Source: Armatimonadota bacterium
GTDB taxonomy: Bacteria; Armatimonadota; UBA5829; DTJY01
DNA length: 40,418 nucleotides
Assembly: GCA_025358205.1 (NCBI GenBank)
Contig: JANYKG010000152.1
Span: 1 to 40,418, forward strand
Direction of reading: 5' to 3'
Shown here: positions 17,444-26,342 of the stretch, one piece after another
Position numbering within the stretch: the first letter of the stretch is position 1
How the letters are laid out: every line of letters begins with the position of its first letter
Notes under the pieces: generated by a model
What the model was told of the DNA's origin: nothing
The model's input: only the letters and a program-made list of their open reading frames with translations
Databases searched by the model: none
Program-made: the position numbers and the translations under genes

Positions 17444-18061
17444 ATGAAAGTCGCATTGTGCTCGTTGCTTCTGTTGATATGCATATTACAACCTGCATCA
17501 GCTTCAGTCGCCGGGGTATCTGGGTGGGGGTGTTCAGGGACCCTCCGCATGGGTTTGTACACCCGAACTGATGCTACGGATTCACTCGACGGATACGATC
17601 TGCAATCAGGGCCAATCAGTGGGTGGCTCGCCGGCTCTTATAGAATCAGCGGCCAGGATGGGTGGACCGGTGTCACAGGTTTCTATAGTCGCGATGTGCG
17701 GGCGCCGCTGTTGCCTGGAGAAACAAAGACTTGGATGGTGTACGTCTGGGCTGTTCCAGGCAGTTCTGCGCAGGACTTCGGCTCTGAATGGGGTTGGGCG
17801 GTGTCATCCCGTGACCAGTCTGTTGAAGCTAAGCTGGAGTATATTCAAAAGCCGTCTGGAGTTATCGGCGGCCCCTCGCTAGGGACGATATGGACTACCC
17901 CTCCTACCACGCTGATCCTCCCATATTACTCAACATCGAATGGATTGACTGGATATGGGTTTAGGTATACTCTGACAGCCGTCCCCGAGCCGTCCTCGCT
18001 CATCGCCCTGGGTGCGCTGGTGGCGCCGCTCTTCGCACTCAGGCGGCACAGAAGATATTAG
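17444..18061 (+). CDS. PEP-CTERM sorting-domain protein
   Basis: 205 aa. The ATG at 17444 has GGAGG 8 bases upstream; an ATG at 17438 is too close to it. A signal peptide (~1-20, ending QPASA) precedes a beta-rich, glycine-, serine- and tryptophan-rich body. The C-terminus is a textbook PEP-CTERM signal: VPEPSSLIALGALVAPLF followed by the basic RRHRRY. It marks export and cleavage/anchoring by an exosortase, usually in organisms that make exopolysaccharide. No exosortase gene is in the window. It is probably co-transcribed with the frameshifted propeller gene. The function of the body is not recognised. Confidence 0.85.
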   Translation: MKVALCSLLLLICILQPASASVAGVSGWGCSGTLRMGLYTRTDATDSLDGYDLQSGPISGWLAGSYRISGQDGWTGVTGFYSRDVRAPLLPGETKTWMVYVWAVPGSSAQDFGSEWGWAVSSRDQSVEAKLEYIQKPSGVIGGPSLGTIWTTPPTTLILPYYSTSNGLTGYGFRYTLTAVPEPSSLIALGALVAPLFALRRHRRY

Positions 18062-18252
18062 TCAGTCATCAGCCAGACAAGCTACTACACATGGAGACGG
18101 GAGACCACCTCCTTTTGTGTTGACAGGGGAGGTTGCGCAGAATTCCTCCTCCACTTCGATGCACAGGGCGAGCGTGGTGGCACTCCGATATTCTCAGGAC
18201 ACGCTCCCAAAGTTGAGTATTTGTGCTTGTTTGACAGCGGCTCGACCGGCTG

Positions 18253-18281
18253 TTGATTTTGTCTTTCCCCTATGCTATAAT
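18253..18281 (+). promoter_or_regulatory. Sigma-70-type promoter of the M28-FtsX/OPT/ABC operon
   Basis: TTGATT (18253-18258), a 17-base spacer and TATAAT (18276-18281), with TGC just before the -10 (extended -10). The start is expected near 18288, about 47 bases before the ATG at 18335. No other promoter is evident up to 27777. Confidence 0.8.
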
Positions 18282-18334
18282 CGTCTCCGTGCATTCGGCT
18301 GTGTGGTAACCTCAACGCTAGGAAGGTAGGCGCA

Positions 18335-21300
18335 ATGTTCAAGATAAGGGCGTATGCTCTCATTCCCCTTGTTTTCTTGCTTACACTCGGGTCTTGTTAT
18401 GCTGCTCAGAAACTGAAAGTTGACGCTAAGCTTGCGCGTACCTACGAACAGCTAGCTTCAGAGGTCAGCGCTTCGAATCTGGACGCCACTATCGAAAAAC
18501 TGGCATCCATGGGTTCCAGGGTCGCGGGCTATCCCGGGTCCGAAAAAGCAGCAGCCTATGTGGAAGGGCAGTTCCGCAAGATCGGGCTGGAGCAGGTAAC
18601 GGCTGAGTCGTTCACCGCCAGTGTTCCCATTGATGAGGGCGCCAGTCTCAAAGTGGGCGGGAAGTCCTACGCGCTGAAGCCCATGTGGCCGAACCTGGTG
18701 CGCACATCTCAGCTTCCCAAGGGCGGCGTTTCCGGCTCGCTGATCTATGGCGGCAACGGCAGGCTCAACGAGTTCGACGGCTACGATGTAGATGGTAGCG
18801 TAGTGCTCATGGAGTTTAACTCCGGCGCCGAGTGGATGAATGCACCCCGCCTTGGTGCAAAGGCCGTTATCTTCATCGAGCCTGAAAACACCATGCGCGG
18901 CGAGGCCGAAGCGAAGTTTATCTCCATACCCATATCCATCCCTAGATTCTGGATTTCTAAGTCAGATGCCGCCGCCTTGAGGGCGCTTGCGGCTGTTCAC
19001 GCGGCTCCTAAGGTGACTGTTCAGTGCAACATGCACTGGCAGCGCAGGGAATGCAAGAACATCACCGGTATCATCCCCGGCAGCGATCCCAAGCTGCGCG
19101 ATCAGATCATCGTTATTGAATCGTACTATGATTCCGGTTCCATCGTGCCGTCACTCGCGCCCGGTGCGGAGAGCGCATGCGGCATGGCGAGTATGCTGGA
19201 ACTAGCGAAGATCTACAAGAAGCATCCGCCGGCGCGCACGGTATGGTTCGTTGCCACAAGCGCGCACTTCCAGGCTCTGCAGGGCATACGCGAGTACCTT
19301 GAAAGGCATCTGCCAGAGCTTCAGCGACCCACGGCAAGGGAGAAAATAAGCGCGTGGTTTAGTCGCAAACCCGTGCGCAAACCGCCGACTATCTACCTCT
19401 TTGCCGGACTTGATCTCAGCAGCCAGACAAAGGGCGTCGGCATCCTGTACAAGGGATATTTCTACGATATCCGCGAAGACATACAAAACAAGTTTTCGGA
19501 CATAGCCCGCGTCTGCCGTGAGAACTCAGAGAAGATCGGCGCAGTGCTCGGCTTTGATCCTGCCAAGACTTTCGCTGACGGCGTGAACCCGATTGCAGGC
19601 AAGAACTGGCGCAACTTCGTCCCCGGCAAGATCGCGCTTGACGCTGAGGCGGTGACTCTGGCCGGAGCGCGCGGCGTCTCGTTTGTCAGCACGGATGACT
19701 CGCGCTCACTGGTGGATACTCCGTTTGACACGCCGGAGAACGTGAACGTTGCGAATCTGGCCGCGCAAACCAGGCTGCTGGCCTGCCTCTTCACCCACAT
19801 TCTGAATGACACGAACGATCCGCGGATTGTGGACGTGCCGAAGTTCCCAATTACGGAGCCGTCCATCTTCTCGCGCATGACGCTCCAGGGCGGATTCGCT
19901 CTTCTCAAGGGTCAGGTTCTCATCCTGAACCTGAGAAAGGGTTTCATCCCGAACGATCCGGTTCCCGAGAGCCTGGTTGTGTGGCGCGGTTTCAATGCCG
20001 GCGGCGCGGATATTTTCAGCAAGACCCTTATGGGCGTTCGCGGCAGCATGATCGGCATGGTCAATGACAAAGGCCAGTTCCAGTTCCCCGGAGTGGCGCC
20101 GTTAACAGCGCATACCGGCGCTGGACGCCTGACCGTCATGGCGGCGTACAAGCTGGACCCTAACACCGGAGAGATCGCATACTCGCCGGACATGGGTATC
20201 TTCGGCGCGGACTTCTATCCCACCAACGTATCCGTCAGCTCGGGCGTCAAAGATATTCCGCTGGTTGTCTTCAAGTGTCGGCCGACATCCATTTTCAACC
20301 TTATAGACCCGCAGGGACTCCGCACGCTGCCGTTGATTGATGTCTTTGAAGGCGATACAAACGGACGCCCAAGGATGTTCGGCTATTCGCTGGCCGTGCC
20401 TGAGTGGCAAGTTTCGCACGTGGAAGACTGCGCCGTTATCTTTACCCAGCCCAAAACGCTGCTGAAGATAACCATGGCCGCAGGTCCTGCCGCCACCAGA
20501 TTAGTGCTCATCAACTCCACAAAGAAGAACCCAGAGGGCATGGGCTACCTGGTTGGCGATGGCACATCCATCACCAACACATCGCTCAAGGTAGCGAATG
20601 ACATGTGGTCGCTGGATGATTTCCGCATCAAGCGGCTGGCAAAGTACCGCATTATCAACGAGGGCATAGACAAGCTGCACGCCATGGCGAAGGTGGAGAT
20701 AGACCTCGCGGAGAAGGCCCAGCAGGAAAAGATGTATTCCGAACTAGACTCTCATGCCCGCGCGGCATGGGGATACGAGTCACGCGCCTACCCGGACGTG
20801 CAGAAGACCGCGAAAGACGTTGTGAACGGCGTTCTGTTCTACCTGGCGTTGATGCTCCCATTCGCATACTTCTGCGAAAGGCTGTTCTTCGGGTTCTCCG
20901 ACCTGAAGCGCCAGCTTGTTGCGGCGTTCGGCATATTCCTGGTAGTTTTCGCCATGTTCCGTTACTTCCATCCGGCGTTCGATATCACGATGAACCCGGT
21001 AATAGTCTTCATCGCGTTTATCATGCTGGCGTTGAGTGGACTCGTTACGGTGCTGGTCACCAACAAGTTTGAGGAGCAGTTGAAGGCGATGAACCGCCAG
21101 ATGAGCGGAATCCACAAGGTGGATATCGGCCGCATGAGCATCGCCGCCGCTGCTTTCTCGCTCGGCATATCGAACATGAGGAGGCGCAAGGCACGAACCG
21201 TGCTTACCTGCATGACCCTGGTGCTGCTCACGTTCATCGTATTGTCGTTCACCTCGATAGTGCAGACTATGCGCTTCAACAAGGTGCCTGCGCCCGGTAA

Positions 21301-22888
21301 GCCGTCCTACAACGGTCTTATGCTGCGCACGGCAATGTGGGAACCGTTGCAGGAACCGGCCTACCAACTGCTGCGAGATGAGTTCGGCGGTCAGCGTGCC
21401 GTAGCGCCCAGAGCGTGGTACTTCGGCGCAATGATCGGCGAGCAGTCGTTCCTCACCCTCAAGCGAAACGACAAGACCTATGACGCAAAGGGCGTGGTCG
21501 GTCTCACTAAGGAAGAGGTCAAGGTTACGCACGCGGACAAGGCGCTCATAGCCGGCAGATGGTTCCAGGCCGGTGATACCTACGCGACCATCATACCCGG
21601 CGCTATCGCCGACGCCCTTGAGATCACGCCCGAAGACGTTGGCAAGTCGCGCATCATCTTCAGCGGCGTGGAGTATACGGTCATCGGCATAGTGGACAAT
21701 GCGAAGTTCAAGGCGATAACCGATCTGGACCGCGAACCGCTGACACCGGTTGACTTCATCCTTATGCAGAAGCTGAACGCGCAGGGCAAGAGCATGGGCG
21801 AGGCTGGGTTCCGCGAGTACGTACACCTGGAGCCGGACACCTGCTTCTACGTGCCTTATCAGACGCTGATGAACCTCGGCGGCGATATCCGATCAATCGG
21901 TATAGACTTCATAACACCTACCGAGGTGCAGAACGTACTCGACAAGCTGATGCCGAGAATCGGGCTGAACCTATACGCGGGACTGGGTAACAAGACCTTC
22001 CGCTTCAGCTCCATTGCATCAAAATCCAGCAAGGGCTTCACGGTTATCTTTATCCCCATTCTGATAGCCGCCATGATCGTTCTGAACACCATGCTGGGTT
22101 CGGTCTACGAACGCGTGAAGGAGATCGGTATCTTCAGTTCGCTGGGGCTTGCGCCAAACCACATCGCCATGCTGTTCATGGCGGAGGCGATGGTGTACGC
22201 CATCCTTGGCGCGGTGGCGGGATATCTGATAGGGCAGGGCACCTCGAAGCTGATATCCACGTTTAACCTGCTGCCGGGCCTGTACCTGAACTTCAGCTCC
22301 ACATCCGCAGTGCTTGCCACTCTTATCGTCGTGGCTGTGGTGCTGCTTTCCACCATCTATCCGGCGCGGAAGGCCTCTGAGGTTGCGACCCCGGCCATCG
22401 AAAGAAGCTGGAAAGTGGCAGAACCGGTGGGCGACGTGTGGAAGATAAACCTGCCGTTCGCGGTCACAGGTGAGCAGGCCAAGGGCGTTAGCGGATTCAT
22501 AATGGAGTGGTTCCAGGCATACGAGGAATACTCCGTAGGCGACTTCGTGACGCAGGACGTTACCTCGTCTGAGAACACCTATGAGAACGGTATCGGCTAT
22601 GGTGTTGGGTGCCGCGCATGGCTGGCTCCGTTCGACCTGGGCGTAAGTCAGGACGTGATGTTGGAGACCGTGCCCACCGACATGGAAGACGTCTACGATC
22701 TGAAGTTGACCATCAACCGCGAAAGCGGAGACATATCCAACTGGAAACGCGTAAACCGCAGATTCCTCAATACTCTCAGAAAGCAGTTCCTCATCTGGCG
22801 CACCATGAAGGCCGACGAACGCGAACGATATCTAGCTGGTGACGCGGAAGCGCCCGCCGCGCCGACTACAGGAACTGAGCCTGTGTAA
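18335..22888 (+). CDS. Giant fusion: exported M28-peptidase-like domain plus FtsX/MacB-type ABC permease
   Basis: 1517 aa. AGGAAGG lies before the ATG and a signal peptide covers ~1-23. Residues ~30-490 form an M28 (Zn aminopeptidase) fold with a PA-like insert. The metal-binding positions look lost: the usual HYDS reads YYDS near 262, the following Asp region reads APGAESACG, and the usual EE reads AHF. It therefore probably binds peptides and does not cut them. A beta-rich region runs to ~800. Three membrane helices (~828-912) lead to the permease: a helix near 952-975, a MacB-like periplasmic domain (~985-1230), then three helices to ~1345 with VKEIGIFSSLGLAPNHI and TIYPARKASEVATPAIE, typical FtsX signatures. 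The last ~170 residues are a soluble tail. First gene of a six-gene operon whose ATPase is at 27037. Confidence 0.85.
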   Translation: MFKIRAYALIPLVFLLTLGSCYAAQKLKVDAKLARTYEQLASEVSASNLDATIEKLASMGSRVAGYPGSEKAAAYVEGQFRKIGLEQVTAESFTASVPIDEGASLKVGGKSYALKPMWPNLVRTSQLPKGGVSGSLIYGGNGRLNEFDGYDVDGSVVLMEFNSGAEWMNAPRLGAKAVIFIEPENTMRGEAEAKFISIPISIPRFWISKSDAAALRALAAVHAAPKVTVQCNMHWQRRECKNITGIIPGSDPKLRDQIIVIESYYDSGSIVPSLAPGAESACGMASMLELAKIYKKHPPARTVWFVATSAHFQALQGIREYLERHLPELQRPTAREKISAWFSRKPVRKPPTIYLFAGLDLSSQTKGVGILYKGYFYDIREDIQNKFSDIARVCRENSEKIGAVLGFDPAKTFADGVNPIAGKNWRNFVPGKIALDAEAVTLAGARGVSFVSTDDSRSLVDTPFDTPENVNVANLAAQTRLLACLFTHILNDTNDPRIVDVPKFPITEPSIFSRMTLQGGFALLKGQVLILNLRKGFIPNDPVPESLVVWRGFNAGGADIFSKTLMGVRGSMIGMVNDKGQFQFPGVAPLTAHTGAGRLTVMAAYKLDPNTGEIAYSPDMGIFGADFYPTNVSVSSGVKDIPLVVFKCRPTSIFNLIDPQGLRTLPLIDVFEGDTNGRPRMFGYSLAVPEWQVSHVEDCAVIFTQPKTLLKITMAAGPAATRLVLINSTKKNPEGMGYLVGDGTSITNTSLKVANDMWSLDDFRIKRLAKYRIINEGIDKLHAMAKVEIDLAEKAQQEKMYSELDSHARAAWGYESRAYPDVQKTAKDVVNGVLFYLALMLPFAYFCERLFFGFSDLKRQLVAAFGIFLVVFAMFRYFHPAFDITMNPVIVFIAFIMLALSGLVTVLVTNKFEEQLKAMNRQMSGIHKVDIGRMSIAAAAFSLGISNMRRRKARTVLTCMTLVLLTFIVLSFTSIVQTMRFNKVPAPGKPSYNGLMLRTAMWEPLQEPAYQLLRDEFGGQRAVAPRAWYFGAMIGEQSFLTLKRNDKTYDAKGVVGLTKEEVKVTHADKALIAGRWFQAGDTYATIIPGAIADALEITPEDVGKSRIIFSGVEYTVIGIVDNAKFKAITDLDREPLTPVDFILMQKLNAQGKSMGEAGFREYVHLEPDTCFYVPYQTLMNLGGDIRSIGIDFITPTEVQNVLDKLMPRIGLNLYAGLGNKTFRFSSIASKSSKGFTVIFIPILIAAMIVLNTMLGSVYERVKEIGIFSSLGLAPNHIAMLFMAEAMVYAILGAVAGYLIGQGTSKLISTFNLLPGLYLNFSSTSAVLATLIVVAVVLLSTIYPARKASEVATPAIERSWKVAEPVGDVWKINLPFAVTGEQAKGVSGFIMEWFQAYEEYSVGDFVTQDVTSSENTYENGIGYGVGCRAWLAPFDLGVSQDVMLETVPTDMEDVYDLKLTINRESGDISNWKRVNRRFLNTLRKQFLIWRTMKADERERYLAGDAEAPAAPTTGTEPV

Positions 22889-22904
22889 TGGAAAGGGAGA
22901 GGGG

Positions 22905-24905
22905 ATGACAGTCGAGAAAACCTCAATAGAAGAAGAGCGAGAACGATCACTGGAGGCGTCAACGGACGCCGACCAGCCTGTAAAGTTTGAAGAAGGCTTT
23001 ACCATGAAGACCGTCGTCGGCGGTTTGTTCATTGCCTTCATCATGCTGCCGGGTGCGCTTTACCTGGGCCTGGTTGCAGGTCAGGGGCTAGGTGCGGCGG
23101 CTCAGTGGGTTACCATCGTTCTTTTTGCCGAGATAGCCCGCAGATCGTTCATGCCGCTGAAACGGCAGGAGATCTACATTCTCTTCTACGTGGCTGGTGC
23201 GCTGGTACACATGACAATGGCGGACAGAGGCCTCTCCGGCGGATCTTTCGGAACACTGATCTGGAGTCAGTATTTCGTGCAAAGTCCGCAGGCTGCCCAG
23301 GTTGCCAGTCGAATACCGAGTTGGGTAGTTCCGGCTCCAGGGTCTAACGCCCTTATCCACCGCACGTTCTTTGACCGCGCATGGCTGGCCCCTATCGGGC
23401 TGCTACTCTTCGGCGAGGTTGTGGGCAGACTGAACTGGATCGGTCTGGGATACCTGCTTTTCCGCACCACATCAGATGTTGAAAAACTGCCGTTCCCAAT
23501 GGCTCCGGTTGCTGCATCCGGTGCAACCGCCCTCGCAGAGGCATCGTCCAAGGAAGAGTCATGGCGCTGGCAGGTCTTCTCCATAGGTACGATGATCGGC
23601 TTGGTGTTCGGATTCATCTACCTGGCTGTGCCGATCTTCACGGGCGTTGTACTCAGCAAACCACTGATGCTCATACCTATCCCGTTCATTGACTTCACCA
23701 GGAACACCGAGCGCATCTTACCGGCGGCGCTCACAGGCTTCTCGGGCGATCTTGGCAACGTTCTGATCGGGTTTGTCCTGCCGTTCCAGATAGTTGTGGG
23801 GATGTTCATCAGTTCCATCGTCTGCCAGATCGGCATGAACCCGGTGCTTCAGGCTCACGGTATGCTGCCGACGTGGCGTTACGGTATGGGTACCATTGAT
23901 ACGTCGCTTTCGGTCAACCTGGACTTCTGGATGAGCGTTGGTATCGGCTCTGGTGTGGCAATCGCGCTCATAGGTCTGTGGACGGTTATTACAACGCTCA
24001 TACGAAACGCCGGCGCCTCGAAAGGTCGGCGAACCAGTGTGTACTCAATACCTAAGGACAGAGGCGATTTTCCGATCTCGCTTGCAATAGGCGCGTGGGT
24101 ACTGGCCACCATCGGCTACATTACCATGTCGCACCATCTCGTGCCCAAGTTCCCGATGTGGATACTTATCTTCTTCGGAGTCTTCTATTCGCCGATCATG
24201 TCATACGTCTCGGCCAGAATGTTTGGTCTGACCGGTTCCGGCGTTGGCTTCCCGTTCATCCGAGAAGCCACGTTCCTGAAGAGCGGCTACAAGGGTGTGG
24301 ATATCTGGTTTGCGCCAATACCGCTATATGACATGGGCTGGGCTGCGCAGAGATTCCGCGAGGTCGAACTGACTCGCACGAAGTTCACCAGCGTACTGAA
24401 GGCAGAGGCTTTCATGCTGCCTGTTATGCTGATAGCGAGTTTCCTGTTCTGGGCGTTCTTCTGGAACACCAGTCCGATACCGTCGCCTCAGTTCCCATTC
24501 GCGCAGAAGATGTGGCCGATCAGCGCCACGATGCAGAGCATCTGGATATCGTCCAACTCGCAGGGGAGCCAGAGTTTCCTGCTAAAGGCGCTGAAACCGC
24601 CGGTGATGCTCTGGAGTGGTGGAGCTGCAATGGCGCTCTACACGGTGTTGATGGTGTCTAAGGCCCCGATACTCCTGTTCTACGGGCTTGTGGGTGGAGT
24701 GGGCGCAATGCCGCACTATACCATCCCTCAGTTCGGTGGCGCGATGTTGGGCCGGTTCTACTTTGCCCGTCGGTTTGGCGCAGAGAAGTGGAAAATGTAC
24801 GCGCCGGTTGTGCTGGCGGGGTTCTCCTGCGGTATGGGCCTGATGGGCATGAGTTCCATCGCGCTGGCTCTGATTTCGAAGTCGGTGTCATACCTGCCGT
24901 ACTGA
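22905..24905 (+). CDS. OPT-like large polytopic membrane transporter
   Basis: 666 aa with about 14 predicted hydrophobic segments. The ATG at 22905 is chosen because of GGGAGAGGGG upstream and because it starts 16 bases after the previous stop. A charged 40-residue N-terminus precedes the first helix (VVGGLFIAFIMLPGALYLGL). It resembles oligopeptide transporter (OPT) superfamily proteins, including GQGLGAAAQWVTIVLFAEIARR, a repeated GIGSGVAIALIGLW segment and a C-terminal GGAMLGRFYFARRFG. It may belong to the uncharacterised DUF6784/DUF6785-type relatives; I cannot confirm this without a profile search. OPT proteins move peptides or metal chelates by proton coupling. Its place between an M28-like protein and a PqqD-like protein suggests a peptide substrate. 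Confidence 0.75.
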   Translation: MTVEKTSIEEERERSLEASTDADQPVKFEEGFTMKTVVGGLFIAFIMLPGALYLGLVAGQGLGAAAQWVTIVLFAEIARRSFMPLKRQEIYILFYVAGALVHMTMADRGLSGGSFGTLIWSQYFVQSPQAAQVASRIPSWVVPAPGSNALIHRTFFDRAWLAPIGLLLFGEVVGRLNWIGLGYLLFRTTSDVEKLPFPMAPVAASGATALAEASSKEESWRWQVFSIGTMIGLVFGFIYLAVPIFTGVVLSKPLMLIPIPFIDFTRNTERILPAALTGFSGDLGNVLIGFVLPFQIVVGMFISSIVCQIGMNPVLQAHGMLPTWRYGMGTIDTSLSVNLDFWMSVGIGSGVAIALIGLWTVITTLIRNAGASKGRRTSVYSIPKDRGDFPISLAIGAWVLATIGYITMSHHLVPKFPMWILIFFGVFYSPIMSYVSARMFGLTGSGVGFPFIREATFLKSGYKGVDIWFAPIPLYDMGWAAQRFREVELTRTKFTSVLKAEAFMLPVMLIASFLFWAFFWNTSPIPSPQFPFAQKMWPISATMQSIWISSNSQGSQSFLLKALKPPVMLWSGGAAMALYTVLMVSKAPILLFYGLVGGVGAMPHYTIPQFGGAMLGRFYFARRFGAEKWKMYAPVVLAGFSCGMGLMGMSSIALALISKSVSYLPY

Positions 24906-24979
24906 CGTGATGAGTGAGGGGTGATGAGTGAACTACAGGCACCGGAGTGGGCAGTTCACGTATCACTTATCACGCGTCA
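24903..24979. repeat. Imperfect 77-bp inverted repeat inside the operon
   Basis: Arms built from TGACGTGATGAGTGA and GTGATGAGTGAACT (left) pair with AGTTCACGTATCAC and TCACTTATCACGCGTCA (right) across an 18-base loop. It begins at the stop codon of the OPT-like gene and fills most of the 113-base gap to the next gene. There is no T-run. It could be an RNA processing or stability element or an inserted repeat. Confidence 0.6.
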
Positions 24980-25018
24980 TGCCGTGACCGTGTGCCCGCG
25001 TGGGCAAAGAATGGGCGC

Positions 25019-25924
25019 ATGAGCGATAAGAGCAAGGGAACATGGATCGGCTGGCAGGGCATAGTCGCTGAGGCGCCTCAGGACTGGAGTCTGGCAGCCG
25101 TAAGTGGAGACGAGAAGACCGGGTATTTCCGCGTGGACAGCGGTGGCACGCTGATACTGGAAGCCAAGTGGTCTGACGCCGGAAAGAACGTTGATTTACA
25201 GGACAGGCTTCGCGCTTATCTGGATGACCTGAGCCGCAGATCCAAGAAGCGCAAGGTCAAGTTTGAGTCGAAGTCGAAATCAAAGAGTCCAGGGATAGTA
25301 TCCTTTTCCTGGACTTCGGACCGCAAGGCGCACGGGCGATTGTGGTTGTGCGAGAAGTGCAACCGGGTGATTATCGCACAGGTGAGCGGCGAACGGACTG
25401 ACGATGTTTCGGGCGCGGCATCCAGGATTCTGCCGACCTTTGAGGATCATAACGATGACGGTTGGCGGACCTGGGCGGTGTACGATCTGATTGCCGATGT
25501 GCCGCCCGGATACTCGCTGGAAAAGCACAAGATGATGTCCGGGTACATCCAGCTTTCCTTCCGTAACAAGGGCAACAGGCTTGTTATAGAGCGGTGGGGG
25601 CTGGCGGACGTTGCACTGAGGAAGAGCAGCCTGCAGGAGTGGTTTGACGGTAGAGTAGGCGGCGACCTGAAGTCCTATGGCTACACCACGGATGAGATGG
25701 ACTTCGGAGGCGAACCGGGCCTCAAAATCGTCGGCAGGCGCAAGGGCGTTGCGGAATACCTGAAGGCGTTTCGCGAACTGACAGCCTTCCGCACTCCGGC
25801 CATGCATCTGGACGGATATGTGTGGATTTGCGAAGAGACTAACAAGGTTTTCTCTATCCAGTCGCTGCATACGAAGAAAGAAAACATTCTAGACAGTGTG
25901 CTGGAGAGAGTAGAGTGTCACTGA
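25019..25924 (+). CDS. Uncharacterised protein with two related halves
   Basis: 301 aa, soluble, no signal peptide. The ATG at 25019 is the likeliest start though its ribosome site is weak. The two halves share a layout. Each begins with a short strand and an APQDWSLAAV / VPPGYSLEKH element near 18 and 160, followed by a substrate-strand segment ending in EAKW or ERWG, a helix, and a late LWLCEKCNRVI / VWICEETNKV segment near 108 and 280. This looks like an internal duplication of a ~140-aa domain. The first copy has CxxC (CEKC), the second only one Cys. It precedes the PqqD-like gene by one base. I know no function; tight coupling suggests a partner of PqqD and the transporter. Confidence 0.65.
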   Translation: MSDKSKGTWIGWQGIVAEAPQDWSLAAVSGDEKTGYFRVDSGGTLILEAKWSDAGKNVDLQDRLRAYLDDLSRRSKKRKVKFESKSKSKSPGIVSFSWTSDRKAHGRLWLCEKCNRVIIAQVSGERTDDVSGAASRILPTFEDHNDDGWRTWAVYDLIADVPPGYSLEKHKMMSGYIQLSFRNKGNRLVIERWGLADVALRKSSLQEWFDGRVGGDLKSYGYTTDEMDFGGEPGLKIVGRRKGVAEYLKAFRELTAFRTPAMHLDGYVWICEETNKVFSIQSLHTKKENILDSVLERVECH

Positions 25925-25925
25925 T

Positions 25926-26342
25926 ATGAGCGCGATTTACGACACAGTGTCACAGTATATTCCGTTCCTACGCAAGAAGACATCGGTTTCAAGAGATCAG
26001 GCGTTGCATGCCAGGCCGATGAGGAATCCGCTTGTGCAGTGGAGCAGGGAAGCGGATGGCGATGTGCATCTGCGCATACCTCGGCGGGCGGACCGGGTGG
26101 CGAAGATTCTATGCAAGGTCTTTCGCGCTCCTGAGTACAAGGAAATTGTGCTGGACGAGGTCGGCTCGGGCGTGTGGGAACTGTGCGACGGCGACCGGAC
26201 CGTGGAATCCATAGTCAGCGCCACGAGCAAGAAATACAAGCTTACCAGGCGAGAGTGCGAGACCTCCGTGGCCGCATATCTCAAGATGCTGGGTGACAGA
26301 AGATTGATCGGTTTTCAACTAGGAGGCCGTCGGAAGAAATGA
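25926..26342 (+). CDS. PqqD-like protein (RRE-type peptide-binding fold)
   Basis: 138 aa. After a ~60-residue basic extension, the PqqD domain occupies ~70-135: VLDEVGSGVWELCDGDRTVESIV, then a helix and winged part with REC-TSVAAYLKMLGDRRLIGF. The order LDEVGSxVWELCDG...TVxxIV is the hallmark of PqqD. In RiPP pathways this fold is the recognition element that holds the leader of a precursor peptide for a modifying enzyme. No radical SAM or other RiPP enzyme is nearby, so here it may deliver a peptide to the transporter. It starts 1 base after the 301-aa gene and overlaps the next permease by 4 bases (ATGA), so translation is coupled. Confidence 0.8.
   Translation: MSAIYDTVSQYIPFLRKKTSVSRDQALHARPMRNPLVQWSREADGDVHLRIPRRADRVAKILCKVFRAPEYKEIVLDEVGSGVWELCDGDRTVESIVSATSKKYKLTRRECETSVAAYLKMLGDRRLIGFQLGGRRKK

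Noticed and set aside
20780-21826. 348-aa open frame on the minus strand
   Set aside because: Shadow of the M28-FtsX fusion gene; composition (His, Arg, Glu) is typical of a mirrored coding frame.
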